Positions 11,745 through 24,278 of a DNA stretch of 64,000 nucleotides are shown here, one piece after another. The first letter of the stretch is position 1. Every line of letters begins with the position of its first letter. Below the pieces are notes generated by a model, which had not been told where the DNA came from, did no database searches, and saw only the letters and a list, made by a program, of their open reading frames with translations. The stretch comes from Lepidonotus clava (lineage: Eukaryota; Annelida; Polychaeta; Phyllodocida; Polynoidae): contig OW387140.1 of the NCBI GenBank assembly GCA_936440205.1, positions 19,775,659-19,839,658 of the forward strand, read 5' to 3'. Position numbers and translations under genes: made by a program.

Positions 11745-14700
11745 AAGATGTATACCCTTGTAAAGTTCTCCCCCCCCCCCCCAAACACTAGCTTTCGCGG
11801 CCAGGGCAGGGGAATTCATCTTTTCATGGCGGCAATGAATGAAGGTTGTCAAAGGCCAGAATAGAAGATCTGAAGTGACTTTAGATGTGCACCCTCCATG
11901 AGCCAGAAGAAACGAATAAAAGAGACCAGAATGTATAGGGGCCTACGTTCTGGCACCATTCACCATGCACTGTTCACTTTGGTTCAAGAAAATTAATCAT
12001 ACATAATGCAAGCGTTTCAACTTCATGAGGATGCTGCATAGATGGTAGTTGTCGTAGAGGGCATTTTGGGGATTGCTAGGGTCTCCATTTTTAGATTAAG
12101 GAGAGTTTTCCCCTTGGGACTGCTATTGCAGCCTCTGGCAGTAGAATTATTAATATGTGGCAAATGTTATGAGATAGTGTATATTGCCACTTAGTAGCCG
12201 CTCAGCGTCTCATGGAATGTCGGTCTCGCTTGTTAATTACACACGTCACATAATCATTGGAAGTGACCATTCATATTGCATATTTAGCATCTTTTGTTGT
12301 AAGGTCCATGACGAGCTGTGCTTGTGCTAATTAATTAGCAATTAATGTCTTAGCAACCAAAAGCTTTCTTGTGCTAAGTGATATAAAAAGTCCTTTCAAG
12401 TTTCAAATTGATACATTTTGATATCAAATCTGCTATTGCTCTCGGTGGTGGTGTAGACCACCTTAAGCTTCATGGTCCTGTGTTTCTGTGGACGGTTGAG
12501 GTATCTGCATTAAGTGGCCATATGGCCACAACTCCCTGGCCGGAAATCAGAAGCACAAAGTGTCCCATCAACTAACAAGTGGACAAAAGACAAACGAGGG
12601 CAGAAATGACCCTGGACACGGTGCACCCTGGTTCCGCATTGTACCTACAGCAGAAATAATAGCTTTCGGATTACAGGGTCTGCAGGTATTTACCTCTTGT
12701 AAGACTCATTACTGGGGTGTAATGTGTGAGGAATGGCCAGGCTTGGTGGCTGGAGGATGTAGCGTGTTTCTTGTAATGACTGAAGGCCAGTAGGATTTAG
12801 GACCCGGCAGCTGTTATCTATAGGGCACCACAGTCTGCACCACCAAACAGCACAAACAACCAACTACAACAATCTGTATGCAAAAAGAAGAGACTCCAGG
12901 GTACAAAAAAAGACTAACGGAAGTCCTGCAAAGTCGCTGGGTGCAGACAGTGACTTGCACTGTCCTTAGGGATACCATACGTCCGTTTCGGCGGGCTCAA
13001 ATATTCTAAACATAGCACGAATTATATTGATATTGAATGCTTCATGGCCTGTGCTGTTTAGTATTTTTCATAATCAAGCCCAGTTTGAAAAGCACGCCCA
13101 ACAGCTGCAGTCTAAATACTCGTAATTTTCTTCTCCATAGGGAGGGCTGTAGGCTACTGATTGCTTTGTCTAATTATACTGATGGCTAAAGACTGGCCCC
13201 AATTACAATATGCATGAGGGAGTTAATCAAGTTAATATGTTTTAGCATTATTTCTTCAGAGCATGAAGTAAACGCCTATTGACAGTAACCCCCGTGACAA
13301 TACTGACATTCACCTTATACCAAGAAGGCTATGTCTTTGTAACTACACATACATCGTACACGAACACCTTTTTGCCTCAAGCCAAAGCTGCATGCACTAT
13401 GCGACGAGGTTCCTTTCGGATTTTAGTCTATAATAATTACGTCTTAACACAGGGACATCGTTGACTAGGGCAAATACCGTTGAGTGGATATTTTTCTTTC
13501 CCATGGAGAAGATGGATACCTGTTAGCCGCGATAAAGTGATCAGTTTTTCTTGTAGGCTTATTGCCTCACCCTCTCCCCACGGCCAGGTTGGTGGTCGCG
13601 TCTGGTTTCATGTATACAGGTGCTGCTTTCACTGTTATCATATCAAGTAGCTAACCCTGAACTGAGACAGACAGGTACCCAGAAGGTGGCTGTATATATA
13701 CTCTCGGTGTAGTCTGACCTGGTGAGTACACTGATTTACCGCCACTGTCCTACCAAGCCAAGGATGTGACGTCACAAAACGTTCTGAAGAAAACGGTCCT
13801 TTATTATTGGTTAATATAGTCATAGCCAAAGGAAAGAGTCTAGAATTACTATAGTTTAAAGTTGTCTGACTTCTGTGGTCAGAGAGGAGATCTACCAGAC
13901 TAATCATACGTCTCGTATAAGAAAAGGAGCAAAGCTGGAAAGGTCAACGGTCAACAAAATACTATATAATATATATTTAATCTGAAACTTCTCTTGATTT
14001 AGATGTGAGGCAAACCTGAGAAACATAAGTGAATGTCATGGGCGGACGCCGGTGGGAAAGGCCGCTTTAATTTAGACAAACTACACTTTAATCGAAACTA
14101 CCTATCCATAAACCCCTGGGTCATGGTCTTATGATGAACCTTGCCGTCCTTCTCCTAATATTGCCGTCACGTAAAGCCCCAAATGAGAGTTGTCAATAAT
14201 CATAATGTCTCTTATGACACCAGAAGGCTATTCCTGCCAACGTGTGGCATCAGACTTGGCCTTTGGCATTGGTCACCCCCAGCTCTGGGGCAGAGGCCAA
14301 TAAACATTGGCTCTACCAGGTTCCCGTTCTTACCCGGGATCACAGCAAAGACAGCCGTCGTGGAACAGATGGGAAAAAACATTGTTTGTCTCTTGTGTTA
14401 TTTATAAAGCCAGTCTGTCTTAGTAGGCTATTTATACCAGCTCCCCTCTATACTATCCTCATATTGTATCTATCTTGATTCCGTTTAACGGCCATCTGTT
14501 GAATGTATTTATTCTATAATTTGAGTTGATTATCATTAGATATCTTGGCTATGTTACAGGTACAGGGCAACGACCACTCAGCGTTGTGCACTCTGATGGG
14601 GATCCGTATGAGAGTACATTGTTGGGTGGTTTATCAGGTGTTTATCTTGTCCCCAAATTTCGCACACGGTACACTCTCTTTCCTACTATCACACAATGGT

Positions 14701-17640
14701 GTATTGAAATTGAATTAATAGAAAGACATAAGAGAATATTTTGAGTACCCTTTTTGCATCTAAATCTATAAAGCTATTTAATAGGTTAAATAATAACTGT
14801 ATCTCTGTTATATACTTTTTGTTGGTCTGTTTCATACAATAATGACAGTCATAATCATAGAAATTACCCGATATAAGGGCGATGTTCAGGCGACAAACGT
14901 CTTATTAAAACCACCTATTGCAACATCACGCTAGCATGTAATTAAAGAAAATAGTTAATGTGACTTTAACGATGATATTGCAAACTTAGATTTGTAATGG
15001 TTTGACCTTGAGCTGGGACACACAGGCTAAGGTTTATTCATACTAATAATCCACAATTTCTTCGAGCAAAATAAAAACACAATAGGTTTTTATATTTAAA
15101 ATGAAACATCTGAGCAATGTCGACACATTTTGTCTCAATAAAAGCACATTCCAGGGCCCAAAAGAACCGAATTCATTTCATATAAACAGATTGGGATAAA
15201 GAAAACATACGAATATTTCTCATGTGATGTCCTCAACTAAGACTACATGCCATATCCTGTGGATATACACCTTACAATGGTGTAGTTACGTGAGCCATTC
15301 CCGAGCTATAACAGTATACACACACACCCGAGGGTAGGTGTGCCCGCCGGGCGTGGCGTGACTGAGGGGATCCAGCCTCCAGCAGGTGGGGCCCGGGCAC
15401 ACGACCACAGACGGCCATCCGGTGCACACTCCTCACCGCCCGTTTACACACAACGTCAATTTCCTGAGGACAGTCCCCCATTAGAAGTGACTGACAGCTC
15501 AAGGCCATGATCCACGCTGCGATTTTGGGCCAATTTTGAACCAATTTTCAAAATCGGTTTGTTAAATAATCATTTTTCTTGTACAGCAGACACTTTTCCA
15601 AAGAGTTTAGAATAATACATGTCCGAAAAATTGTACTTTCGTCAGGAAAATTGATTCGAATATGTGAAATATGCATGAGAAGAAAATTGGTCGGCCCAAA
15701 ATCGCAACGTGGATCATGGCCTTTAGGGGACAACTTTGCTGCCCGATGTGTAAAGAAAGAATTTCCAAGACGGCTGTTTTTTTATAGATGGTTTACACTA
15801 GCTGTCCCCACATTCTTCATTTGGTTCGATATTGCCAAAGGTGTCATCGGTTAATGGATCATGGCTGTGTGTGAATCATGCCTAGAAGGTAAGGTGAGGT
15901 TTGTAAATTGAGAAAGGCATTGTCGCATGGACAGACTCTCGAGCCCAACTATACGGTAAATGATTCAGGGAAGGGTATTTGAGATTTTGTCTGTGTTAAA
16001 TATACACCATTCATGTTTTGATAAGTATGCAGTGAAAACTGTGTAATAGGCATTCCTTCCCACAACTACACTTTCCCTGATCCTTACTTCAGTTTCGAAC
16101 ACAATCAACGTATAAAGCCAGCTGGGGACAGCACTCCTAGTCTACTAGCTAGAAGAGTTGAAGACTATCTATGTACTAGTTGCAACGCAAATAGTGCGCG
16201 CCACCCCAAACCAGTGCAGCCTCCCGAGTCCACGTGACAAGCCCCTCCTGCCCGTGCTCGGGGCTCCAGGGTCTGTACCCAACACGACCTACTCCTGCCT
16301 ACCACCGTCTATTCACTCCCGACTAATGAAAGCACCCCTGCCACGCGCCGATTGATAAAGTACACACGCACCAATCTGTTGGTAACTTGATTTCTCCCTC
16401 AGCTCCTAGATGATATTCTTGATAGACAGTCGACAGGCAAAGCAGCCGTCCGCATGTTTCTATTACCAGAGTTGCCCTGCATTAATATACCGCTGTAAGC
16501 GATGACATGAAAGGTGCTAATCTGGTCTCGGCTTTGTGTACTGACTGTAAATATAGGTGGTTATTTCCGAGTATCTAAATATGAAGTGGTCCGATGCCTT
16601 CCAGAGACGGTAGCTATGTTTGGTTCTATCCCTGGAGGAGAAATCCACGTGCCCCTTTGAAACATTACCGGTGGTTGCTCGGAAAATTACTCCTTTTAGC
16701 CTAGAACTGTTAAAAAGAAGTCTATTGTGCCGGAAATTCATTTCAGCGTACATATTCGATAGGTTACCAAGTTCATTTTTTCTAAAGTAGAAAAGGATAT
16801 ACATCAGTTACAAAAGTGCATATGTTCTGTTTTATTGCGGCGTGTATGTACATACATTGTGACTGAATAACCTGCTACCACTCCAGAGCTATAAATCTTA
16901 GAGTAATCAGTAATGGGGGCAGTATAAGAATGCGTTAAGGAATTTATTCCATGTTCTTTATCATTGGCTAATATGACAAAATCCACAGCCTGTATCGCAG
17001 GAAAGTCTGATCAGAGTTACGAAGCCATTAATCTAATTCAAGAGCAAAACGCTCGCTCGATCCGGAGTGATCCTTCTATAATTGCTAATTGTTAGATGCA
17101 GTTTCAGGCTAAAGTGTGTCAACTTGTTCTAACCCATATTCTACAAAGTGACCATTACTCGGTGTTCCTCTGGTGGAATGCCCCATGGCCTGAGGAGGTA
17201 TAGCAGGAGGAAATACCAAGTAAATGTCAGCCCAGTAATTACTGGAGGCCAGGCCACTGTGGCCGCGCCCATACACACACGTTGAGGCTCAGAAACCTGG
17301 AGGCCGTTTGATGAATGTCTTTTAATTAGAAAAAAATAAAAAGGAAGGTCAAAAATAACGACCTAGGCATAAAAAAACATCAACAATTGGCCGTGTGCAT
17401 CTGTAGAATGTTATGAGAAGGTATCAGCTGTATTCTGGGTTCTCTGTTTCTTTAGGGATTCTCTGTAACTTTAGGCCTACTGTGCAGAGTTGCTACGTTA
17501 AACATCAGAAGCTGCAAATAAAAGTTGTTGTAATTAGGTGTATCATACGGTATAGGATAATAACTAGAACCTTCAGTTAAAGGACCAGCTACAAGCATGA
17601 GATGGTCGTGTTGAATCTTTAGACTTTAGTCCTCATTACA
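11745..17640. other. No supportable gene
   Basis: AT-rich unique DNA with a C10 run (11,770). GC-rich patches at 14,250-14,370 and 15,290-15,500 have minus-strand donor-like or acceptor-like sites (for example CCCGG|GTAAGA near 14,334 and TGTCCTCAG| near 15,467). The frames give no recognisable protein and I do not call exons. A GC-rich patch at 16,190-16,350 is similar. If the gene starting at 21.4 kb extends to the left edge, this is its intron. Confidence 0.45.
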
Positions 17641-17896
17641 TGACTGATTACCCTACTAGTTCTAAATCTTTGTTGCTTCGACGGCATGGGCAGACCTCTT
17701 ACTACACAGTGGTCCTTACCAGTAACCAGCGGTGCCATAGGGGACCAGCTAATCCATCTGTACTACGAATTTGTAAACACTTTAATGAGGGGACTGAGGG
17801 AACCAGCTGAGTCCTGCATACATTATGAGTTTCAAGAGGCCCCACATCCAGTGTATCCAATCACAGCAGTTTCGAAGCAGCCGCTGACCCACTTAC

Positions 17897-18026
17897 TGGA
17901 CCACTCTGCAGCCCCTCTGCTTCGGGAGCTGACCCTCGAGGGGGTGGTGTGTGAGTGAAGACGACCCAGCACACTGGACGCCGAGAGGTCAGGGGTGTGC
18001 ATAGTCCCTCTGACCCCGCTGCCCAT
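17897..18026 (-). CDS. Possible exon, Ser/Arg-rich
   Basis: The minus strand has a strong donor (TCCA then GTAAGT at 17,896-17,891). The frame starting at an ATG (18,026) reads MGSGVRGTMHTPDLSASS, then VLGRLHSHTTPSRVSSRS and RGAAEWS. About 70% of its third positions are G or C. If instead an internal acceptor at GGGCAG is used, a different frame (SEGLCTPLTSRRPV...) is open and is the one phase-compatible with the proposed first exon at 21.4 kb. Neither reading is recognised. A plus-strand frame is also open across this GC-rich patch, so this is a weak call. Confidence 0.3.
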
Positions 18027-18132
18027 CTTCTCAAGTCAAGGCCCCTGTCGCTGCTACCGCTCTACCTCCTGAGCGCGGTAGCGGCTGGGGGACTGGTTGG
18101 GGGAGGATGCCCGCTGCCTGGCTATAAGTTTA

Positions 18133-18377
18133 TGTGAAGGCCCATTCGCCGTGGCCGATAACTGTGTCGCTTGGAGGACCGATAAAGTTATCGCATGGAG
18201 ACAACGGTGATCTAGGGATGATACAAATATTTAGACTGATAAAATTACATTTACATTGACAAAAAAAAGGTGCCATCCAATAATTTTATCATCCCTATAT
18301 TATAGTATTCCCCATACGATAACTTTGTCGGTCCTCCAAGCGACACATTTTCGGCCACGGCGAATGGGCCTTCACCA
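18133..18377. mobile_element. Fold-back MITE with about 65 bp inverted repeats
   Basis: Left arm TGTGAAGGCCCATTCGCC onward (18,133-18,198) and right arm (18,310-18,377) are near-perfect inverted copies, including the CGCTTGGAGGACCGA core. The loop is about 110 bp. TA dinucleotides flank both ends (18,131-18,132 and 18,378-18,379), consistent with a Tc1/mariner-type target. The open frames here are by-products of the arms. Confidence 0.85.
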
Positions 18378-21300
18378 TACCACGGGCGTCCAGTGTAGGG
18401 TGTGGAGGGCGGTGCATGGACATAGGGTGGCGGAGCCACTTGTTGTATACAAAATCTAAGCAGAAGCCCTGGTTCCACGGAATGACTTTAAGCTTCCTAA
18501 AATACTCTTGAAGACTGCAAATAATTAGATTTCTGTCTCTCAAGAATGTACAACAAGTTGTATCCACTGAACGACTTATATAGAATTTTATTGTAGACCC
18601 CTGGTTTGATGTTTGGATATGCGGGAGAAATTCAGGGCACAGATGGGATTTTGGGCGGGATGCCTCACCTGTATGTGGGCCTCGAGAGTTTTCTTGTATG
18701 TGGGTCAGGGACCAGACTGGACTGATGTGTTACTACTAGGAATGGAGCATTGTGTCCTCATCTACTATAATTATATTCTTTTACCATAAAGATTACATAT
18801 TCCTTGAGCACATAGACCTTCTGGATTGCCTCATGGCCACCCTTGAGGCACCTTCCTGAGGCCTGCCAAGATTGGTCTGGCTTGTCCTCAGGTCGGCAGG
18901 TGCTCAAGTTGCCTATTGTCCCCAAGGCCACATTGGGGTTCGTCCTTGGACGCTCATGCTCATGCTCATTACTATGGTCTATTTCTCAAGTATAAGACAA
19001 CAATAGATCAGATGTTCAAAGTTGAGCACCTTGTAGACACTGGTTTATTTTCAGTTAAAGGTCCACGTTTTATAGGCAACAGGTACACGTTGATTAGCTA
19101 TTACATATCAAGTGACATAACCCTATAAATCCTGTGTGTACCTGGTAAACCCCGAGTTTTGTGTTATCCTGAACATTCTCATACCACTTGGGTGACTAAG
19201 GTTTTAATCCCCCGGTAATTAGTGTTAACCCTTTCTTCCATTGGCGACTAGAGCTTGATTTCTTTCTTGGTACGTTGCCATGGTTGGAAAGGGTTAACAC
19301 TAATCACTTAGAGACTAAAATCTCAGTCGCCCAAGTGGGGACGCTGCTTAATGGATGGAAATATGCATTTAGCAAGTCTTGGACCTGGCTCCACCGTAAA
19401 ACAACAGCTTAACTCAGCGGTTTAGAATGATCTTATCGTGTAGTTGGCTCTTGGTAAATCACTAAGATGTTTTCAAAAATATTATAATTCAAGATACAAA
19501 AGAATTGCTCAGATCACAATGAAAAATTGCATATGACGAACTGGGCTTCAGTGAATAGGCTTCCGGATGGATCTTTAAGTACAAGACAAAGTATAAAGAA
19601 ATATACCCTTTAGCGATCATCGTGCATCTGAATGTCATGTTTTCTCTGTACGATTAAATCAAGGACCATTTATGATTACTGAATTGTCTGGTATCATTGA
19701 TGGTGGTCCATGATCATGCATGCGATCAAAGTCTTGGTGTTCATTAGTCTAATTCTTATTGTCCTGTCAAGATAAATTGCATTTTCCTTGAAATAGGAAA
19801 AAAGAATTTAAAACTTTCTGCTTGTGCTTTTGTGATCAGTCCCCTGGTGGCTCATTTGATTGAATTACAAAGTTATGCATATCAGCGAAATCTGATCCAT
19901 GCAGTGGCCAGGTGGGGCTACTGTGTCCTATAACACATTTTCATTAACCTTTCAAGTCTCAATATATTACTAATATAGTCCCTGCTTGATGTATTGCATG
20001 TTCCTAAAAGTGAAAGCTAGCAATAAAGGCACACACATGTTATATCTACATACCTATAGAATGTGAGGTAGTCTAGCGCCAAACCTTTCATTGGTCCTAG
20101 ACATAATAGAAAACGATACGAAAATAAATTTTGACTTGATGTCAGGGTGAATGTCACACCACTAACATAATAAGAATACAAAATTGTGACGTTTCCATTT
20201 TCTCCATAGACATAGATATGGTTCAAACAGACTCCGTGATGAGACATATTCACCAGAGAAAATATTTGAAAGGCAGAACCGATGTAAAAAGGCTCGTTAG
20301 CCGTAACGACTCTTTCTGTAGAGGACAGTAAGTAATGTATGTCCGACTGTACATTTGAGCCCCGGGAATGGTTACTTTGAAGTCGATAAAGCTACAAGTC
20401 TGCGTCTGGGGGTAGTGAGAAAAGAGACAGACTGGCGCCTGCCGACAAAAACTAGGGCCGGGGCAGGGTGATGGCGACTTGGCGTGCAGGCTCCAACAAA
20501 CAGGGAGAAAAACAGCAGTTTTATTATCCTGGACGCTAACCACTTCCTCTGCGGAAAGCTTAACAATCCAGGAGAAAAGGCAGCAATATCATGACCAAGG
20601 TAGATTCAACATCCTCAAAGCGTATACTAGTTGGTTCCTACTTCATATTTAGAAAACTCCAAAAAGAAATGAAATAAGACATTGAAGTAACAAGTGGGTA
20701 TTAGATCAGAAAATCTCTAGCCAGTCTTGGTAATTCAAATGTGTAACTTTGAATGTACGTGGATTTTGAATCACCCAGAACTCCACAACAACATCTGTTC
20801 ATCATTATACTTCAGGAAACAAATTCCAGCAATATGTGACACTGCCTTCGAGAGTTCATTACACAAGATCATCCTGCAATGGATTTCCATAGAGAATCCC
20901 CTGAGAAAAGAGATAGCCTGCGCTTTTCATTGACATTTATGTTTTGTTATGGCCACTCAAAAGGAACTAACCTCCCAGAGCATGGAACAATGGGACTGTC
21001 TGGTCACCGTGGCGACCCGACTGGTGACATTAGAGATGTACTTAATGCATAGCCATGGCAACCATAAGCGGTCAGGCGAGGATGAGAAAAAGCAACAAAG
21101 CGGCTATATTTGGAATGTGGCGCTTTCCCGTCATTTTTCCAAAAAGATTGACCATAAATGCAGAGCTTGTCGCTTTTGTGTGTTCTCTATATATATCAAC
21201 CGGGTTAAAACCGACTTTGAAATGAAACAAACGGACTTAAATCAAATATCAGAATTTGATGCAGTTGACATCAGACTAGTTTTGATGTTTTGGTCTGTTG

Positions 21301-21390
21301 ACACCCATGATATTTCAAAAGACGTCGGCTCCTAAAAATGACAGATTGCCAGCACGGCGAACCACTTTTCCTATAGCAGATTGATGGTAC
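18378..21390. other. No supportable gene outside the MITE
   Basis: Apart from the MITE at 19,183-19,343 this is unique AT-rich DNA. An imperfect hairpin lies at about 18,850-18,912 (TTGAGGCACCT arm against TTGAGCACCTG on the other strand). A 128-codon plus-strand frame at 20,949-21,335 has no recognisable domain or splice context and I do not call it. Confidence 0.45.
19183..19343. mobile_element. MITE with CCCACTTGGGCGACT ends
   Basis: The left arm starts CCACTTGGGTGACTAAGG and runs to GTGTTAACCCTTTC. The right arm is its inverted copy starting (minus strand) CCCACTTGGGCGACTGAG. About 50 bp of each end is inverted and the element is about 161 bp in total. The ends are related to those of 5,071-5,391. 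Confidence 0.8.
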
Positions 21391-21394
21391 TCAC

Positions 21395-21443
21395 CCCAGT
21401 AATCCTCTACCAGCGTCGCGCGGTAACCCTGTCTATAGCTCAT
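21395..21443 (-). CDS. Probable first coding exon (16 codons)
   Basis: The minus strand carries an ATG at 21,443 in the context CAGGATGAGC, reading MSYRQGYRATLVEDYW plus one base, then an excellent donor G|GTGAGTACC at 21,394. An in-frame stop lies just upstream (CGTAGG at about 21,473), so this Met would be the first usable one. A GC-rich block with CG dinucleotides lies immediately upstream, as expected for a promoter. The next exon must begin with the last two bases of a codon and lie below 21,390. I could not identify it with confidence. Candidates further left are at 17.9 kb and 0.34-0.51 kb. The family is not recognised. Confidence 0.5.
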
Positions 21444-21800
21444 CCTGTCGACAGGGCGCAGACGACATTCCTACGTCTCCCAGAAAGCGCGCGAAAACTT
21501 GCCAGCATTCTGGAACCTCCATAGACCCTGTGCTGGCTTGATTAACCCACAGAGTGGCCTGGCATTAAGGCCTGCTCCCCAACAGTGCCGCACGGCCACT
21601 CCCGGCCTATTAACTGTGCACCGACCTGGGGCCGGCCTCAAAGTCTTTAGGCGGCGACTTTGACGTAATTAAAGGTTCCTCCTCCTACTGACTGGAGGAG
21701 CGGATCAACACGCCTAAAAATCGTCGCCTCCCATAATGAGGCTTGGCTGATGACATCACAGGATGATATCGGATCTCCCGGCGTCAGGCTGGGAAGGATG
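21444..21800 (-). promoter_or_regulatory. GC-rich block upstream of the 21.4 kb exon
   Basis: GC-rich, CG-containing DNA (GCGCGCGAAA, GGCCGGCC and GGCGGCGAC stretches) directly upstream of the proposed start exon. It includes a CRE-like GATGACATCAC (about 21,750) and TGACGTAATTA (about 21,661). I see no obvious TATA box. Its position and composition fit a TATA-less promoter and 5' untranslated region for a minus-strand gene. Confidence 0.4.
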
Positions 21801-22065
21801 GAACAGAGGGACGTAAAGAAGGTTGAAAGTAGGGGCCTTGTCAGGCGTAGAGACGTGGGAAGAGAGGGTGTAGAGAATGAGAGGGAGAAGCTGTTGTCAA
21901 AGAAGCATGTACATGTGCAAGCGTGACAACGTAGCGACGGTCTTTTCTTAAATTTATAGCCTGTAATTTCTTTAGATAGATCGATTTAAAGTTTATGTTA
22001 AATTCTTCCTCTTTTGTTTTGTCTAAATTTCCTCTCTTTCGCATGGTCCCAGAAATTACTTGATA

Positions 22066-23704
22066 TGTGACTAGGTGTGGGATATGGTGAACTAAGGGGG
22101 GGGGGGTATGAATTGGGATTCACAATCTCCTCTTTCAAAGGATGAAAACCATTTTAAATATCCCTATTAGGGGCCAAGATTATGTTCTTTTGAATTCCAC
22201 TCATCTAGACAACTGAAATTCCCTTGATTTAGCTTGTGTGCTTTGTTTCTGTATTGTACCTATAGGTCAGGTGGGCAAATAGCGGACTTAAAACTAGTTT
22301 TTCTGGACCATCCTCACTAATTTTAAAATAACTTTCCACGTAATGTGGCTACAATATTAAATAATGTATCATTTTAAAGCTGAGAATTTACCTGTTTCAA
22401 GGGTGAAACAGATACTAAGCCTGAATGGAATGTTTTCATTCTATAGAACTAAATAGAACCTAAAATTTTATAAAAAGTTGTTGAAAATGTTGGACATTCA
22501 ATATTAAGGACTATAGAAATATTTCTCATTCACTCCATTTCTTAGTACAACCTTTATTTTCAAAAAGGATATGTTGTGAGGGTTATTTTGATATGTTATA
22601 TGCTGTTATAATCCAGACCAATCAAAGTTATTCAGTTTTGAATGCTAAAAATAAAGGTTCCGAAAACCACCTTTTTTGCCCAATTGCCAGCTGTATTATA
22701 ACACTAGATTACACTCCAAAATGCAAATGGGGTTCTATTGTTCTCTATACATGCAGATAAACATCATAAAGTGTGTGTTCTATTGTGAAAATCAAATAAC
22801 TGTTAATCAGATACACAAGAATGACTCATTTAGCTTGTAATGTTGAAATAGAGAATTACAAAGTATCATTGTCAGTGAAACCATATTTATCATATTAAAT
22901 TTTGAAACTGTCTGAGGCTTTCATGGCAGTACCAGGCTAAATTTAATGTGGATGTTTAGGGTTTTATTTCAAAATTATTCAAAATTATCTATTTATAAAG
23001 GTTAGCAAACAAGAGAAGAAGTGTAGAAGTATTAGACACTATTCCAGATATAATTTCATGTAGTGTGTTACATATAGAGCCCAGTAAACTAAAGAATATG
23101 TCCAAATAATGGTCAGAAATGATAATTTTTGCCACTTTTTAAGTGAAATGAGGCTAAAAATGCCCCTACAAAACATATACATGGTCTTCTTTTTAGCATG
23201 GGATACTTGTTTTTATATCTTTTTCTGATTATTTTGAAGGAAATTATAATTTTAGCACATGTTCTATGTGAATTTGATATGTAATGACACCTACTTATCA
23301 ATTTGATCATGAGAAAGAAACTACAAAATTGGTAACTACTCAAGTCCCCTATTTGCCCACCTGACCTATAGAATAGTATTTTGTAACTAATATTCAGTTT
23401 TCTTATCATTGCAATCATTCAACATGCAATAATTACTCATAAAATTCTTTCTTCAACTAGTAGATTTTGGTGTAGAAAAAAACACACTTTCTTTTTTAGA
23501 ATATTTGAATAAAGATAGTCCAGGCAACTTGAGTATTCCTTTTTTCTTGCCATGGTAACCTGGTCTTGCTTATTCTGACCCTTTAAGAAATGGAGATTCC
23601 AAGCCGTATACCCACAATGTAACTTCCATGAATAGATAGAATGATTTAGAGCAAATTGCTCAATATCCCTCTAAGTTACCATATCCCATGATCGACTGGT
23701 CACA
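22066..23704 (+). mobile_element. TA-flanked MITE (family A), split by another element
   Basis: Ends: TGTGACTAGGTGTGGGATAT at the left and the inverted TGTGACCAGTCGATCATGGG at the right, flanked by TA on both sides. The outer portions (22,066-22,260 and 23,371-23,704) match the uninterrupted copy at 52,091-52,735 read on the minus strand. Shared landmarks include the CCATGGTAAC block, the 'atggaagttacattgtgggta' region and the G-rich tract next to the left end. The middle is displaced by a separate inverted-repeat element at 22,265-23,366. There is no coding capacity. Confidence 0.85.
22265..23366. mobile_element. Nested inverted-repeat DNA element, 1,102 bp
   Basis: The left end GGTCAGGTGGGCAAATAGCG is matched by the inverted right end, which reads GGTCAGGTGGGCAAATAGGG on the minus strand. 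About 28 bp are shared with two or three differences. TATA flanks both sides (22,261-22,264 and 23,367-23,370) and is the likely target duplication, or TA within a TATA site. Internal open frames are short and random, so it looks non-autonomous. It sits inside the older family A MITE. Confidence 0.85.
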
Positions 23705-23814
23705 TATTTTAGCAAAGGATAGAAGGGAATGGACTGATTGACTAAATTTTCCAAACATAGTGAGAATGTCACAATAAATGAATTTATAAACGTAACAGTC
23801 ACATTCTGCGACCA

Positions 23815-23820
23815 TTTATT
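23815..23820 (-). terminator. Candidate poly(A) signal
   Basis: Minus-strand AATAAA, 268 bp downstream of the stop codon at 24,088. It would end the transcript just before the family A MITE. Confidence 0.5.
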
Positions 23821-24087
23821 TGGCTTGGTCGGTTACTACTGAAATGTCAGCGTCTCATAGCAAGCATTATTCTATACTAACATTATGGCTAGACATATTT
23901 GCTCGAGAAAGTAAATAAATACAAAAGCAATTTAGTCAAGATGCTAATCATGATGTATCCTGTATCCATAAATTCTCTCTGGATGACTTGATTTATAGAT
24001 ACATGATTAAGACAGTTTGTCACATGCAAATTGCTGTTTGACAAGTGTTACAACATCCTTTACCACAGGACCATCTTAACCACAATT

Positions 24088-24278
24088 TTACAGTGTGCTC
24101 TTTTCAAAGCGGAAACTGTGAATTATGAATGCATCTAACATGAGCTCCTCCTCAGCCTCGGCATTTGACACGCGGTTGACCGCTAGGAGGCCGGTATCCG
24201 TCGAGAACTGCCTCGTCATGATGGGGCCGCCATGACACTGTGTCTGCTGCCCGCCGTCCACTTTCACTGGGCCAAAGC
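24088..24278 (-). CDS. Terminal coding exon of an uncharacterised gene
   Basis: A textbook acceptor (CTCACCTTTTAG) precedes 24,278. The frame enters two bases into a codon and runs 62 residues to TAA: (G)FGPVKVDGGQQTQCHGG, PIMTRQFSTDTGLLAVNR, VSNAEAEEELMLDAFIIH, SFRFEKSTL. The residues look like a folded domain (alternating hydrophobic pattern, GG turn, acidic helix). The exon is GC-rich in an AT-rich setting and has a poly(A) signal downstream. The upstream exon must end one base into a codon; the candidate at 29,025-29,128 satisfies this. It is missed by simple ORF searches because it has no early Met. I do not recognise the family; any likeness to scramblase- or tubby-like beta barrels is only an impression. 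Confidence 0.65.

Noticed and set aside
15272-15544. 90-codon minus-strand frame in a GC-rich patch
   Set aside because: An acceptor-like site is present but no good donor, no phase partner and no recognisable motif.
20949-21335. 128-codon plus-strand frame
   Set aside because: It lies antisense to and just downstream of the proposed 21.4 kb start exon; no motif, no splice signals and no codon bias.
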